From WOZL01 sp041678645 (GTDB lineage Bacteria; Patescibacteriota; Dojkabacteria; SC72), in NCBI GenBank assembly GCA_041678645.1, contig JBAYNT010000001.1:1-41480 (forward strand): a DNA stretch of 41,480 nucleotides, given 5' to 3'. Of the stretch, positions 32,559-40,844 are shown piece by piece. Each line of letters begins with the position of its first letter. The stretch's first letter is position 1. The translations under genes were made by a program, and so were the position numbers. The notes beneath the pieces were generated by a model. That model was not told the origin of the DNA and did not search any database. It saw only the letters and a list, made by a program, of their open reading frames with translations.

Positions 32559-33851
32559 ATGGCAGATTTAATAGTTAGGGGTGGGAAAAGCCTAAATGGA
32601 GAGATTACTCCTGCAGGAAATAAAAACGCTGCCTTACCAATACTTTGCGCTACTCTTCTAACTGATGATGACGTGACCCTAAGGAATTTCCCGGATCTCC
32701 TTGATGTCCAGAAACTAGTTGATCTATTAATCTCTCTTGGTTCAGAGATAGAGTGGGATAAAGAGAATTGTACGATTAAGATAAACAATCGGAATCTTAA
32801 AAAAAGTTTTGGAGAGGAAGGATTCCCTCTTGGAATGAGAGGAGCTGTTCTTTTGCTTGGTCCTCTAGCGGTAAGGATGAATAAGATAGAGGTTAAATCA
32901 GAGATAGGTGGTTGTTCCTTAGGTATCAGAGAGCTGGACCCTCATATCGAAATCTTAAGAAGCCTTGGTGCTAATGTTAAAACTAACCAACATATAACTA
33001 TAGAGACCTCCGATGGACTAACTGGGGGTTCACTCTGGCTAGATTATATGTCGGTTACAACGACAGAGAATTTTATAATGGCAGCTTCAAGAGCAAGAGG
33101 AAGATCTGAGCTTACGAATGCTGCTTCTGAGCCTCATGTACAAGCCTTATGTAACTTTCTTAATCAAATGGGTGCGAAGATAGATGGTGTAGGATCATGT
33201 AAAGTTATAATTGAAGGGGTAGATAAATTACATGGTACTGATTTTACGATTCCGTCGGATCATCATGAGATTACAACATTATTAGCACTTGGTGCTATGA
33301 CAAAGGGCAACGTGCGTGTTACAAACTCAGAACCAGAATACTTTCCATTAATAAATAGATCCTTTAGAAAGCTTGGGGTTAATATAGAATATGATGGAGA
33401 TACTGCTTTTGTTAAAGGAACACAAGAGCTGAAAGTTCTAGAACCTTTTACAAAAAACCTGTTGCAAAAAATCGAAGCTGCACCGTGGCCATATTTCCCT
33501 GCAGATCTTATACCTCTTATGATAGCTTTAGCTGTCAAGGCAGATGGTTCAATTATGTTTTGGAACAAATTATATGAAGGAGGGTTTTTCTGGATACCTG
33601 AGATGGTCAAGTTTGGAGCACATATTGTAATGTGTGATCCACATAGAGTAATTGTATATGGTAATAAGCCTCTACAAGCTGCAACTGTCAACGCTCCTGA
33701 CATTATTAGAGCAACCGTAGCATTACTTATGGTAGCTTTAACTATTAACGGTGAGAGTAGGATAAAGAATGCTGACTCAATTAAGAGAGCTCATCCTAAT
33801 TTTATCGAGAATCTTAACAAACTTGGTGCCAATATCGAGTGGGTAGAGTAG
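32559..33851 (+). CDS. murA: UDP-GlcNAc 1-carboxyvinyltransferase MurA (divergent)
   Basis: A 430-residue EPSP-synthase-fold enzyme. It joins phosphoenolpyruvate to UDP-GlcNAc, the first step of peptidoglycan synthesis. The Lys-Asn pair is in AGNKNAALPIL. The active-site loop has Cys in IGGCSLGIRELDPHIEIL, where most MurA read GCxIGxRPVDxHL. The conserved PTDLQ is replaced by FPADLIPL, keeping the Asp. The late Arg is in DIIRATVALLMVAL. The segment with FWNKLYEGGFFWIPEMVKFG is unusual, rich in Trp and Phe. It is probably a true but divergent MurA. The end faces murF with 1 nt between the genes. Confidence 0.9.
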   Translation: MADLIVRGGKSLNGEITPAGNKNAALPILCATLLTDDDVTLRNFPDLLDVQKLVDLLISLGSEIEWDKENCTIKINNRNLKKSFGEEGFPLGMRGAVLLLGPLAVRMNKIEVKSEIGGCSLGIRELDPHIEILRSLGANVKTNQHITIETSDGLTGGSLWLDYMSVTTTENFIMAASRARGRSELTNAASEPHVQALCNFLNQMGAKIDGVGSCKVIIEGVDKLHGTDFTIPSDHHEITTLLALGAMTKGNVRVTNSEPEYFPLINRSFRKLGVNIEYDGDTAFVKGTQELKVLEPFTKNLLQKIEAAPWPYFPADLIPLMIALAVKADGSIMFWNKLYEGGFFWIPEMVKFGAHIVMCDPHRVIVYGNKPLQAATVNAPDIIRATVALLMVALTINGESRIKNADSIKRAHPNFIENLNKLGANIEWVE

Positions 33852-33852
33852 G

Positions 33853-35199
33853 TTACTCCAATATTTTATACAAGCCAATACTATGACTTGCCTTTAGTAA
33901 TATAGCGGTATCTTTGTTGCCACTTTCGGAATCAACTACAATCTTTTTTGCTTCTTCCCAACTTTCTAATCTCTCACCAAAGGCAAAATCAGAGTAGAAA
34001 TCCCCTATGTAATATACCTTATCAAACTCCTTTGATTTTGCTAACTCTCCTAATACTCTATGCTGATCTTTTGCGACTTCTCCTAGCTCCTTCATATCTC
34101 CCAGTATTGCAACCTTATTATATTGTTCCTTATCAAATATCTCGTCAAAAGTTTCAATAGACATCTTCATAGATGTAGGATTAGCATTGTAGGCATCATT
34201 GATAACAGTCAACCTGTCATTTATTTCTTTGATTTCAAACCTACCGACAAACCCCTCATAGAAGGTTAGGCCATCAATAGAATCCTGTATATCTATAGCT
34301 AACAAATCTGCAATAGCTATTGCCCCAAGACAGTTGTAAGCCAACTCTCTTCCAAACGCCTTTATTTTTGCATCGTACTTCTTTTCATCATGAACAAAAG
34401 TAAATTGTGTGCCCTCTCTACTAACGGAAGTGTTAATCAATTTAAAGTCTTTACCTTCATAACCGTATGTTAACAGCTGATAGCTATAATCTTTCTCAAT
34501 CTTTTGTAACCAACTGTCATCTACATTAAGTACCAAAGGCTTACCACTACGATGTAAATAATCAGCCAAATCTTTTTTTGTTTTATAAACATTTTCTATA
34601 CCCCCAACATTTTCAGCATGTACATAGCCAATATTTAATATTACCCCAAGATCTGGTTCTAAGGCTCTACATTGCCAGCCAATCTCTCCAGGCCTATCCA
34701 TACCCATTTCAAGAATAATATACTCCTCTCCATTGTATTGCGACAATAGTTTTGCATTTCCCCAAAGGGTATTAATATTACTATTTGTAGCCAAAACGCT
34801 CCCTTTATAACTCAAAATCTTTTGTAGCATCTCTCTTGTTGTTGTCTTGCCTGTACTACCTGTAATAGCGATTTTTGGTACTAAGATATCTGAGAACAGG
34901 ATATTTATAATTTTTTCAAGACCTTCCTCAATAGAATCAACTACGATAATTGGTTTTTTAAGATTGACATATTCCGAAACGAAACTACTCTCACACAGCG
35001 TTACTACAGCACCTCCCTCGAATGCTTGAGGAATAAAATCATGGCCGTCAAAGTTCTCACCTTTGAGTGGGAAGAAGATATCTCCTTCCTCAACAGTTCG
35101 GCTATCATAGCTAACACCGGAAATGGCAACATCCTCATAGTTTAATATTTCAAACTCTGGGAGTTTGCTAAGTATAGTTTTCAGATTTACGTTCTTCAT
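33853..35199 (-). CDS. murF: UDP-MurNAc-tripeptide--D-Ala-D-Ala ligase MurF
   Basis: A 448-residue Mur ligase, started at the ATG at 35199; a TTG 15 codons upstream is less likely. The N-terminal substrate domain has SYDSRTVEEGDIFFPLKGENFDGHDF. The P-loop is ITGSTGKTTTREML, then LEMGMDRPGEI and NIGYVHAENVGG. The C-terminal domain begins with INDAYNANPTSMK, the MurF signature that separates it from MurE (NDAYNANPxSM). It adds the terminal D-Ala-D-Ala. Unusually, it is on the minus strand between the two halves of the dcw cluster, and it carries its own upstream region with repeats. Confidence 0.95.
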   Translation of the reverse strand: MKNVNLKTILSKLPEFEILNYEDVAISGVSYDSRTVEEGDIFFPLKGENFDGHDFIPQAFEGGAVVTLCESSFVSEYVNLKKPIIVVDSIEEGLEKIINILFSDILVPKIAITGSTGKTTTREMLQKILSYKGSVLATNSNINTLWGNAKLLSQYNGEEYIILEMGMDRPGEIGWQCRALEPDLGVILNIGYVHAENVGGIENVYKTKKDLADYLHRSGKPLVLNVDDSWLQKIEKDYSYQLLTYGYEGKDFKLINTSVSREGTQFTFVHDEKKYDAKIKAFGRELAYNCLGAIAIADLLAIDIQDSIDGLTFYEGFVGRFEIKEINDRLTVINDAYNANPTSMKMSIETFDEIFDKEQYNKVAILGDMKELGEVAKDQHRVLGELAKSKEFDKVYYIGDFYSDFAFGERLESWEEAKKIVVDSESGNKDTAILLKASHSIGLYKILE

Positions 35200-35248
35200 A
35201 AGACTCTCAGAGAAATTTAGATGATATATCTTACCACAAGACAAACCA

Positions 35249-35274
35249 AGAGGTCAGGCCTAGGCCTGGCCTCT
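35249..35274. repeat. GC-rich palindrome upstream of murF
   Basis: AGAGG-T-CAGGCC-TA-GGCCTG-G-CCTCT is a near-perfect palindrome with one T-G position. As RNA on the plus strand it forms a hairpin of about 11 bp. It stands out from the AT-rich background and directly precedes the tandem repeats. It lies just before murF on the minus strand and is not followed by a T run. Confidence 0.6.
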
Positions 35275-35278
35275 CAAG

Positions 35279-35473
35279 CCCAAAAGCTTGTACCAAAGAC
35301 GAAATAGCAAATACAGGGTCGGACCTAACACAGACCTACAATACCCAAAAGTTTGTACCAAAGACGAAGTAGCAAATACAGGGCCCGACCTAACAGAAAC
35401 CCCAATACCCAAAAGCTTGTACCAAAGACGAAGTGGCAAATACAGGGTCGGACCTAACACGGACCATATATAA
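35279..35473. repeat. three tandem copies of a 64-66 bp repeat
   Basis: Copies start at 35279, 35344 and 35408, each opening with CCCAAAAG(C/T)TTGTACC and containing AAAGACGAA(A/G)T(A/G)GCAAATACAGGG and a GGTCGGACC-type mini palindrome (GGCCCGACC in copy 2). A short fourth start, CCCAAAATTCG, begins at 35474. The copies differ at several positions, so the array is not a recent duplication. Both strands are open across it, but the unit is not a multiple of three and no start site fits, so it is not coding. The function is unknown; it sits in the gap between divergent murF and mraZ. Confidence 0.75.
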
Positions 35474-35543
35474 CCCAAAATTCGCATAACATATACCTTG
35501 TAGTATTTCTTACTTGACCAACACATAATTTTAATGTTACATT

Positions 35544-35570
35544 AGTGGCAAGAAGTGGAAAAAAGTGGGG
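35544..35570 (+). promoter_or_regulatory. MraZ box (three AGTGG direct repeats)
   Basis: AGTGG occurs at 35544, 35554 and 35564 with an exact 10-bp period: AGTGGCAAGA, AGTGGAAAAA, AGTGGGGAAG. Three TGGG or AAAGTGG-type repeats on one DNA face are the known MraZ operator in several phyla. The box covers the -35 region and ends 9 nt before the -10 (TATAGT, 35579-35584), so MraZ bound here would block RNA polymerase. This predicts autoregulation of the mraZ operon. Confidence 0.85.
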
Positions 35571-35578
35571 AAGAATGA

Positions 35579-35584
35579 TATAGT
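35579..35584 (+). promoter_or_regulatory. -10 box 6 nt from the mraZ start (leaderless)
   Basis: TATAGT ends 6 nt before the mraZ ATG, so the operon transcript should begin at the start codon. The matching -35 region lies inside the MraZ box. Confidence 0.55.
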
Positions 35585-35590
35585 GAAATT

Positions 35591-36034
35591 ATGCTAATAG
35601 GAGAATACACAGCAAAAGTCGGTGCAAAGAAAAGAGTTTCACTTCCTACAAAATTTAGAGAAGAGTTGGGAGATGAAATTATCTTAACTCGAGGGTATGA
35701 AGATGCCCTTATAGTAGTAAACAAGAAGTTATGGAAGAAGATAGGGTCTGAAGTAATAAACGGTTCTTTTATAAATAAAAACATCCGAGATACAAGTAGA
35801 TTTCTTGTCGGTGGAGCCAGAGAGTTACAATTAGATTCACAAGGAAGATTTGTAATTCCTCAAACACTCTTTGAACATGCTCAACTATCTGATGAAGTGA
35901 TCTTTATCGGTTTAGCTAACTGGGTTGAGATATGGGATAAGCAAAAGTGGGAGGAGAGACTTAAATATCTTAAAGAAAATAGTGACAAGATAGCTCAAGA
36001 GATTGCTAAGATTAATACCGATGATAATGGATAA
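35591..36034 (+). CDS. mraZ: transcriptional regulator MraZ
   Basis: A 147-residue DNA-binding protein with two SpoVT/AbrB-like halves. The first has GEYTAKVGAKKRVSLPTKFREEL (residues 3-25) and the second ELQLDSQGRFVIPQTLFEHA, matching the MraZ pattern of a conserved Asp/Arg turn in each half. MraZ forms a ring-shaped oligomer and represses its own dcw operon through direct repeats. The box is seen directly upstream. Its end overlaps rsmH by 14 nt, so translation is coupled. Confidence 0.96.
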   Translation: MLIGEYTAKVGAKKRVSLPTKFREELGDEIILTRGYEDALIVVNKKLWKKIGSEVINGSFINKNIRDTSRFLVGGARELQLDSQGRFVIPQTLFEHAQLSDEVIFIGLANWVEIWDKQKWEERLKYLKENSDKIAQEIAKINTDDNG

Positions 36035-36911
36035 GATACATATACCAGTGCTACTAGAGGAATCAATTAAGGCATTGAATGTAGAGCCTAGTGGTTTTTA
36101 CATTGATTGTACCCTTGGAGATGGAGGTCATAGTAATAAAATACTGTCCCAACTTTCATCTCAAGGGTTGCTCCTAAGCATCGATAGAGATCAGAATGCA
36201 ATAGACTTTGTAAAGGGCTACTATGAAATCCCTCCGAATTGGATATTAGTAAAAAGCAATTTCTCACAAGTAAAGGAAGTTTTGGACTCAAACAAGATTG
36301 AGAAACAGCCCAACGGAATACTGATGGACCTGGGTCTTTCATCAAGACAGCTAGAGAAATCTAACGATAGGGGATTTAGTTATCAAGAGGAAGCCGAGTC
36401 TTTAGACATGAGAATGGATACAGATCTTGCTGTCAGTGCACTCGACTTACTTAAAGTATTAAACGAGCACGAACTTAGCAAGCTTTTCAAGTTGTACGGT
36501 GAGGAGAAACGTTCTAAAGCAATAGCGAAAGTCATCAAAGAAAATATCTCGGAAATAAAAACTGTTGGAGATCTCAAAAGTCTTATCTATAAAGTTGTTC
36601 CGGTAGCATCGAACAACCGAAACCCTTCACGCAGGGTTTTCCAGGCCCTGCGTATTGCGGTTAACGATGAGCTTAATAGCTTAAAAGACGGACTAGATAG
36701 CGCTTTTGAGGTCTTATCAGCAGATGGAAGATTAGTTGTAATAGCTTTTCACTCCCTTGAGGATAGAATCATAAAAGATTTTTTTAACGAAAAAGAATTA
36801 AAAGAGGAAGGAAAGATACTGTCAAGAAAGCCAATTACTCCTAGCGAAGATGAATTGCAAAATAATCCAAGATCTTCTTCTGCCAAACTAAGATTTTTAA
36901 GAAAAGTTTAA
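36021..36911 (+). CDS. rsmH: 16S rRNA (cytosine1402-N4)-methyltransferase RsmH
   Basis: About 296 residues from the ATG at 36021 (a second ATG at 36027 is equally possible; the longer TTG start at 36003 is less so). It methylates C1402 of 16S rRNA with SAM. Family marks are HIPVLLEESIKAL, then GFYIDCTLGDGGHS (SAM motif), GILMDLGLSSRQLE, DRGFSYQEEAESLDMRMD, and near the end FQALRIAVNDEL and AFHSLEDRI. It ends with the SSAKLRFLRK block typical of RsmH. It overlaps mraZ and precedes ftsL by 17 nt. Confidence 0.96.
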   Translation: MIMDKIHIPVLLEESIKALNVEPSGFYIDCTLGDGGHSNKILSQLSSQGLLLSIDRDQNAIDFVKGYYEIPPNWILVKSNFSQVKEVLDSNKIEKQPNGILMDLGLSSRQLEKSNDRGFSYQEEAESLDMRMDTDLAVSALDLLKVLNEHELSKLFKLYGEEKRSKAIAKVIKENISEIKTVGDLKSLIYKVVPVASNNRNPSRRVFQALRIAVNDELNSLKDGLDSAFEVLSADGRLVVIAFHSLEDRIIKDFFNEKELKEEGKILSRKPITPSEDELQNNPRSSSAKLRFLRKV

Positions 36912-36928
36912 TATATTACTGCCTACAA

Positions 36929-37219
36929 TTGAAAAAAAAGAACTTTACATTTAAAACCTTCATTTTAATAACAATACTGTTTTTTGTCGCTCAACTAATT
37001 GTAAATTCAAACCTCAGCCCTTTAGGTACAAGGTTGCAAGAGCTGAATAGTGAAAAAGAGTATCTTGTAGAATCCAATGAAAATATTAGCGAAGAATTAG
37101 CAAAGCTTGATTCAATCATTGTAGTTAAGGAATTAGCTCAGAAGAAATTAAATTTCGGTAAACACGATGGACAGTCTATACTGTATATAAAGCAAGAAAG
37201 TGTGTTAGCGGAAAAATAG
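36929..37219 (+). CDS. ftsL: FtsL/DivIC-like cell division protein
   Basis: A 96-residue small bitopic protein starting at a TTG (36929). A basic start is followed by one membrane helix (about 10-26) and a coiled coil (LQELNSEKEYLVESNENISEELAKL), the layout of FtsL and DivIC. No homology motif beyond that is available; the family is poorly conserved in sequence. Its position between rsmH and ftsI is the classic place for ftsL. FtsL links FtsQ and FtsB to the septal synthase FtsWI. It ends 2 nt before the ftsI start. Confidence 0.75.
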   Translation: MKKKNFTFKTFILITILFFVAQLIVNSNLSPLGTRLQELNSEKEYLVESNENISEELAKLDSIIVVKELAQKKLNFGKHDGQSILYIKQESVLAEK

Positions 37220-37221
37220 TT

Positions 37222-39033
37222 ATGGCAGCTATAAACAAACTTCATAGTAGCAGAAGAAACTCTAAGAAAAAAACTTCTCACTCAGGGTATACCATTGTAA
37301 ACATCTTTATTATTATTCTCGGTTGCTTAGTATTAGTACAGGCCTTTCGATGGCAGATTGTTGATAGACAAAAGTTTTTAACGCTTGCTTCTCAGCAGTA
37401 CTCTAATACAGGCAGGGAGTTACCTCAAAGAGGTAAAATTATCGCAAAAGATGGGACAATTCTAGCTGTAGATGAACCCGTATGGAATGCGTATCTAAGC
37501 TTGAGTTCTGACAAGAAAGAAAGAGAGGAGTTCTTTTCTAAGAAGGAAAAGTTTGTATCAGAGATTGCTACCATTCTCGTTATAACAAAGGAAGAGATAG
37601 ATTCTAAAATAAATGAAGATTTCCGATATGTGAAAATTGCAGAGGGTATCTCCAATGAGAAGAAAACCGCTTTAGAAGATGTTCACATTTTTAATATTCC
37701 AAAACTAGGATTATACTTTGAAAAGGATGTTAGACGTTCCTATCCTAACAACAGCTTAGCTTCCCATGTCCTAGGCTTTATAGGCCGCACTTCGGACGGT
37801 GAATATCTTGGACAGTACGGGATAGAAGGCTACTATTTCTCAGACATAGAGGGTCAGGAAGGCTATTTTAGCGGAGAAAAAGACTCCAGTGGGAATGTCA
37901 TACTTAATGAAGAATACGATCCTTTGCAGGCCAGATCTGGGAAAACGTTCCGATTAACAATAAACCCTAGCATCCAATTAAAAGTTGAGGAACTCTTAGA
38001 GGAAGGTGTCAAAAAGACCCAATCAAAGAGTGGAACAGTAATTATAATGGATCCTAAAACAGGTGCTATCATAGCAATGGCCAATTATCCTAACTATAAT
38101 CCAAATGAATATTGGCTCACGCAAGAACCATGGATATTTAAAAATCTCGCAGTATCAGACGTATATGAATACGGCTCTGTGCATAAACCTATTACTCTAG
38201 CGATAGCAATTGAATCTGGTGTTCCAAAAGATTTTACATGCACAGATAGCACGGGCTATTTAGATCTCTATGAGGCGACAGGATACAATGATCTTAAGGG
38301 GAGAAAAATATATACCTGGGACAAAAGGCCTGATGGCGAACAGAATTTCCGACAAATACTGGCGAACTCTAATAACCCCTGTATGGCAAGGACAGCCTTA
38401 GAAACAGGTTTCGAGTACTATTTCCCAAAGTTAAAAGAATTTGGTATTGGTTCATCAATAAATATCGGACTGCAAGAGGAATCGACTAGCTACCTTAAGC
38501 CTTATGAGAAATGGACTAAACTAGATTTGATAACAGCTTCTTATGGCCAAGGAATCTCTGCAACACCTCTCCAGGTTATTTCTGCAATCTCAACAATTGC
38601 CAACGGCGGGAAGCGAATGCAACCGTATATAGTAGATGCAATGATAGAAGGAAATGTTATAAATGTTACTAACCCTCAAGTCATCTCTCAACCAATATCT
38701 GAAGATACTGCAGATACCGTAGCAGATATGATGAAGTCAGTGGTCGAGCAGGGAGGTATATTTGAAACAGAGAAAGAGAGGGTAAAAGAGTATGAGATAT
38801 CAGCAAAAACTGGTACAGCACAAGTCGTAAAGGCAGGGGAAGCTGGATATCAAAAAGATAAAACTATAGCAACCTATATTGGTTTTGCACCAACTGTAAA
38901 TCCTAAAATGATTATGCTACTTAGACTCTCCGAAGCTAAAACTGGTGAATTCTCTTCCTATACAGCAGTGCCTCTTTGGAATGATATCTTTTTAGAAATA
39001 GTTAATGACCTAGAAATTCCTAAGAGAAATTGA
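37222..39033 (+). CDS. ftsI: class B penicillin-binding protein (FtsI/PBP2-like)
   Basis: A 603-residue transpeptidase that crosslinks peptidoglycan at the septum. It has a short cytoplasmic tail, one helix (about 24-40) and the dimerisation domain beginning RGKIIAKDGTILAVDEP. The catalytic SxxK is SVHK in EYGSVHKPIT (near 319), SxN is SNN in ILANSNNPCMAR (near 382) and KTG is in ISAKTGTAQVV (near 528). The motif EYGSVHK replaces the usual EPGSTFK. There is no PASTA domain. Its place after ftsL and its partner ftsW make FtsI the best assignment. Confidence 0.94.
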   Translation: MAAINKLHSSRRNSKKKTSHSGYTIVNIFIIILGCLVLVQAFRWQIVDRQKFLTLASQQYSNTGRELPQRGKIIAKDGTILAVDEPVWNAYLSLSSDKKEREEFFSKKEKFVSEIATILVITKEEIDSKINEDFRYVKIAEGISNEKKTALEDVHIFNIPKLGLYFEKDVRRSYPNNSLASHVLGFIGRTSDGEYLGQYGIEGYYFSDIEGQEGYFSGEKDSSGNVILNEEYDPLQARSGKTFRLTINPSIQLKVEELLEEGVKKTQSKSGTVIIMDPKTGAIIAMANYPNYNPNEYWLTQEPWIFKNLAVSDVYEYGSVHKPITLAIAIESGVPKDFTCTDSTGYLDLYEATGYNDLKGRKIYTWDKRPDGEQNFRQILANSNNPCMARTALETGFEYYFPKLKEFGIGSSINIGLQEESTSYLKPYEKWTKLDLITASYGQGISATPLQVISAISTIANGGKRMQPYIVDAMIEGNVINVTNPQVISQPISEDTADTVADMMKSVVEQGGIFETEKERVKEYEISAKTGTAQVVKAGEAGYQKDKTIATYIGFAPTVNPKMIMLLRLSEAKTGEFSSYTAVPLWNDIFLEIVNDLEIPKRN

Positions 39034-39066
39034 GATAATAGCTTAATAACTTTATTGGCCTAGAAA

Positions 39067-40095
39067 ATGTTAGAAATACTCAAATCCGGATTCCATGATA
39101 TGTTCATAAGTGCATTCGCCGCAATGGTCTTCACCCCTATAATGATTTCTCTACTTTATAAGTTTAATCAGGTTAGTGGAATTAAGAAAACAGAATTAGG
39201 AGAAGGAAAAGGTACTAATGCCTTGTTCTTACAGATTATGAACACACAAAAGACTAATGGAACGCCTAATATGGGTGGGATTATGATTTGGATATTAGTC
39301 CCTCTTCTTACATATTTCCTAGTAGAATTGACGCCCACAATAAAGATTTTTTTGATTGGTTTTGCCCTCTCAGGCTTTTGGGGTTTTATAGATGTAGCAG
39401 TTATTACAAATGGTTTTAAAAATAACGCAAAATTTAGGGCATACCAGGAAACTTTCTGGTGGAGATTCGGCAAATTAATAGTCGCCGTATTAATCAATTT
39501 CTTAGTCATGGTCCTACTTTACAGATCTGGAGAATTTAATAGCCTTTCATTTCTACAACTCTTTTCAATTGGAATCACCCCAACTGTAGTAGTAGCTCTC
39601 AGTGTTCTTGGCCAATTTGCTATTTATTCTGCCGAGTTAACAGATGGGCTAGATGGCTTAATGATAGGGATATTTGCCATAATAGATATTGCTTTCCTTA
39701 TTTTACTTCTTACTCAAGGACAGTATGCTTTCATTCCCATTCTTATGATTATCCTTGGTGTTCTAATTATAAACCTTTACTTTAATATACCTCCTGCAAG
39801 GTTCTGGAATGGTGGGCCAGGAGCAATGCCGCTTGGTTTTGCATTCTTCTTTATAGCCTTAATCACAAATAACCTTATACCGTATTTCTTAATAACAGGA
39901 ATTACTTGGGTAATAATGCTCTCAAGTATGATCCAATTGATAAGTATGAAGTTTTTAAAGAAGAAGGTCTTTAAAATAGCTCCTCTTCATCATCATTTTC
40001 AGGCAGTAGGGTGGCCACAGTATAAAATTGTTATGAGATTCTGGCTATTTACAGCTTTTGCTTGTGCAGTGGGAATCTATCTGGGATTATTATAA
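39067..40095 (+). CDS. mraY: phospho-N-acetylmuramoyl-pentapeptide transferase MraY
   Basis: A 342-residue polytopic enzyme that moves phospho-MurNAc-pentapeptide onto undecaprenyl phosphate, giving lipid I. Ten membrane helices are visible. Catalytic and binding motifs are GTPNMGGIMI, then ELTDGLDGL (the DGLDG block), FWNGGPGAMPLGF and APLHHHFQAVGWPQYKIVMRFW at the end. The usual DDxxK motif after helix 3 is replaced by IDVAVITNG, so the first acidic pair is weak. Lipid I is then used by MurG, encoded in the preceding block. It ends 6 nt before the next, convergent gene. Confidence 0.95.
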   Translation: MLEILKSGFHDMFISAFAAMVFTPIMISLLYKFNQVSGIKKTELGEGKGTNALFLQIMNTQKTNGTPNMGGIMIWILVPLLTYFLVELTPTIKIFLIGFALSGFWGFIDVAVITNGFKNNAKFRAYQETFWWRFGKLIVAVLINFLVMVLLYRSGEFNSLSFLQLFSIGITPTVVVALSVLGQFAIYSAELTDGLDGLMIGIFAIIDIAFLILLLTQGQYAFIPILMIILGVLIINLYFNIPPARFWNGGPGAMPLGFAFFFIALITNNLIPYFLITGITWVIMLSSMIQLISMKFLKKKVFKIAPLHHHFQAVGWPQYKIVMRFWLFTAFACAVGIYLGLL

Positions 40096-40101
40096 CTTGC
40101 C

Positions 40102-40764
40102 CTAATGGCAAACAACTACTTCGCCATTCTCCTTAACGAAAGCATCACCTTTATTAAACACCCTTCCGTCTAAGATGCAAATCTTTGCTTCAATAACTCT
40201 GTTACCCTCTGATTGATAATATATTTTTGATACCTCGCTTAGCCCATGAATCATGAAAGTATTAGAAACCATACACCCTTGGGTATAAGGTCCTGCCAAA
40301 AGGTTTGTGGAAGTTGTAAGATAAAGGTCTTTACCATCAAACAGATAGTATCCAATTTGAGGTGGTAATTGGGCCTTCGTATCACACAAGCTTGATCTTT
40401 CGACTACTACTTTTAGGCCTTTATCTACAGTAGTAACCTCACTAAATCTCATCTCTTCGATATCCATTTTAACTCCTAAGAAACTAAGGAAAACTGAAGA
40501 AAAATCCATATCCTCATTGGTATACTCCGTGGTTTCTAAGGTATTCATAGACTCTATTTCCTCGCAGACTACCTTACCTTTCTCGTTGCAAAAACATCGA
40601 GGCTGTTCGGGTATTGCTTGACCTACAGTATACTCGCTACCTCCATACACACATTTTTTTAGTCCAAATTGGTCTTTAAAAGTCGCTATAAACATTGTTA
40701 AAGCAGTAACAAACAAAGCGACAGTAAAGAATATTAACCAATTAGGGTTCCATTTACGATTCAT
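40102..40764 (-). CDS. membrane-anchored Cys-containing protein of unknown function
   Basis: A 220-residue protein with one N-terminal helix (about 9-28) and an exported domain. Near the start of that domain, KKCVYGGSEYTVGQAIP with CFCNEKGKVVCEE resembles a small VWC-like Cys motif. The C-terminus has a similar, shorter copy: ICILDGRVFNKGDAF ending in VVVCH. The two could be divergent repeats. A minus-strand TAAAAT (40774-40779) is 9 nt before the ATG. I do not know its role. It is convergent to mraY. Confidence 0.65.
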   Translation of the reverse strand: MNRKWNPNWLIFFTVALFVTALTMFIATFKDQFGLKKCVYGGSEYTVGQAIPEQPRCFCNEKGKVVCEEIESMNTLETTEYTNEDMDFSSVFLSFLGVKMDIEEMRFSEVTTVDKGLKVVVERSSLCDTKAQLPPQIGYYLFDGKDLYLTTSTNLLAGPYTQGCMVSNTFMIHGLSEVSKIYYQSEGNRVIEAKICILDGRVFNKGDAFVKENGEVVVCH

Positions 40765-40832
40765 AACGAGAGTATTTTAACACATATCAGGAATATTCTT
40801 AAATGATTGATAATTAAGATTTAAAAATATGT

Positions 40833-40838
40833 TAGAAT
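40833..40838 (+). promoter_or_regulatory. -10 box 6 nt from the tatD-like start (leaderless)
   Basis: TAGAAT ends 6 nt before the ATG at 40845, again placing the predicted transcript start at the start codon. Confidence 0.5.
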
Positions 40839-40844
40839 CATCCT

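Noticed and set aside
35260..35526. Open frames on both strands through the tandem repeats
   Set aside because: The repeat unit is 64-66 bp, so the frame shifts between copies. No start site or conserved protein pattern is present on either strand.
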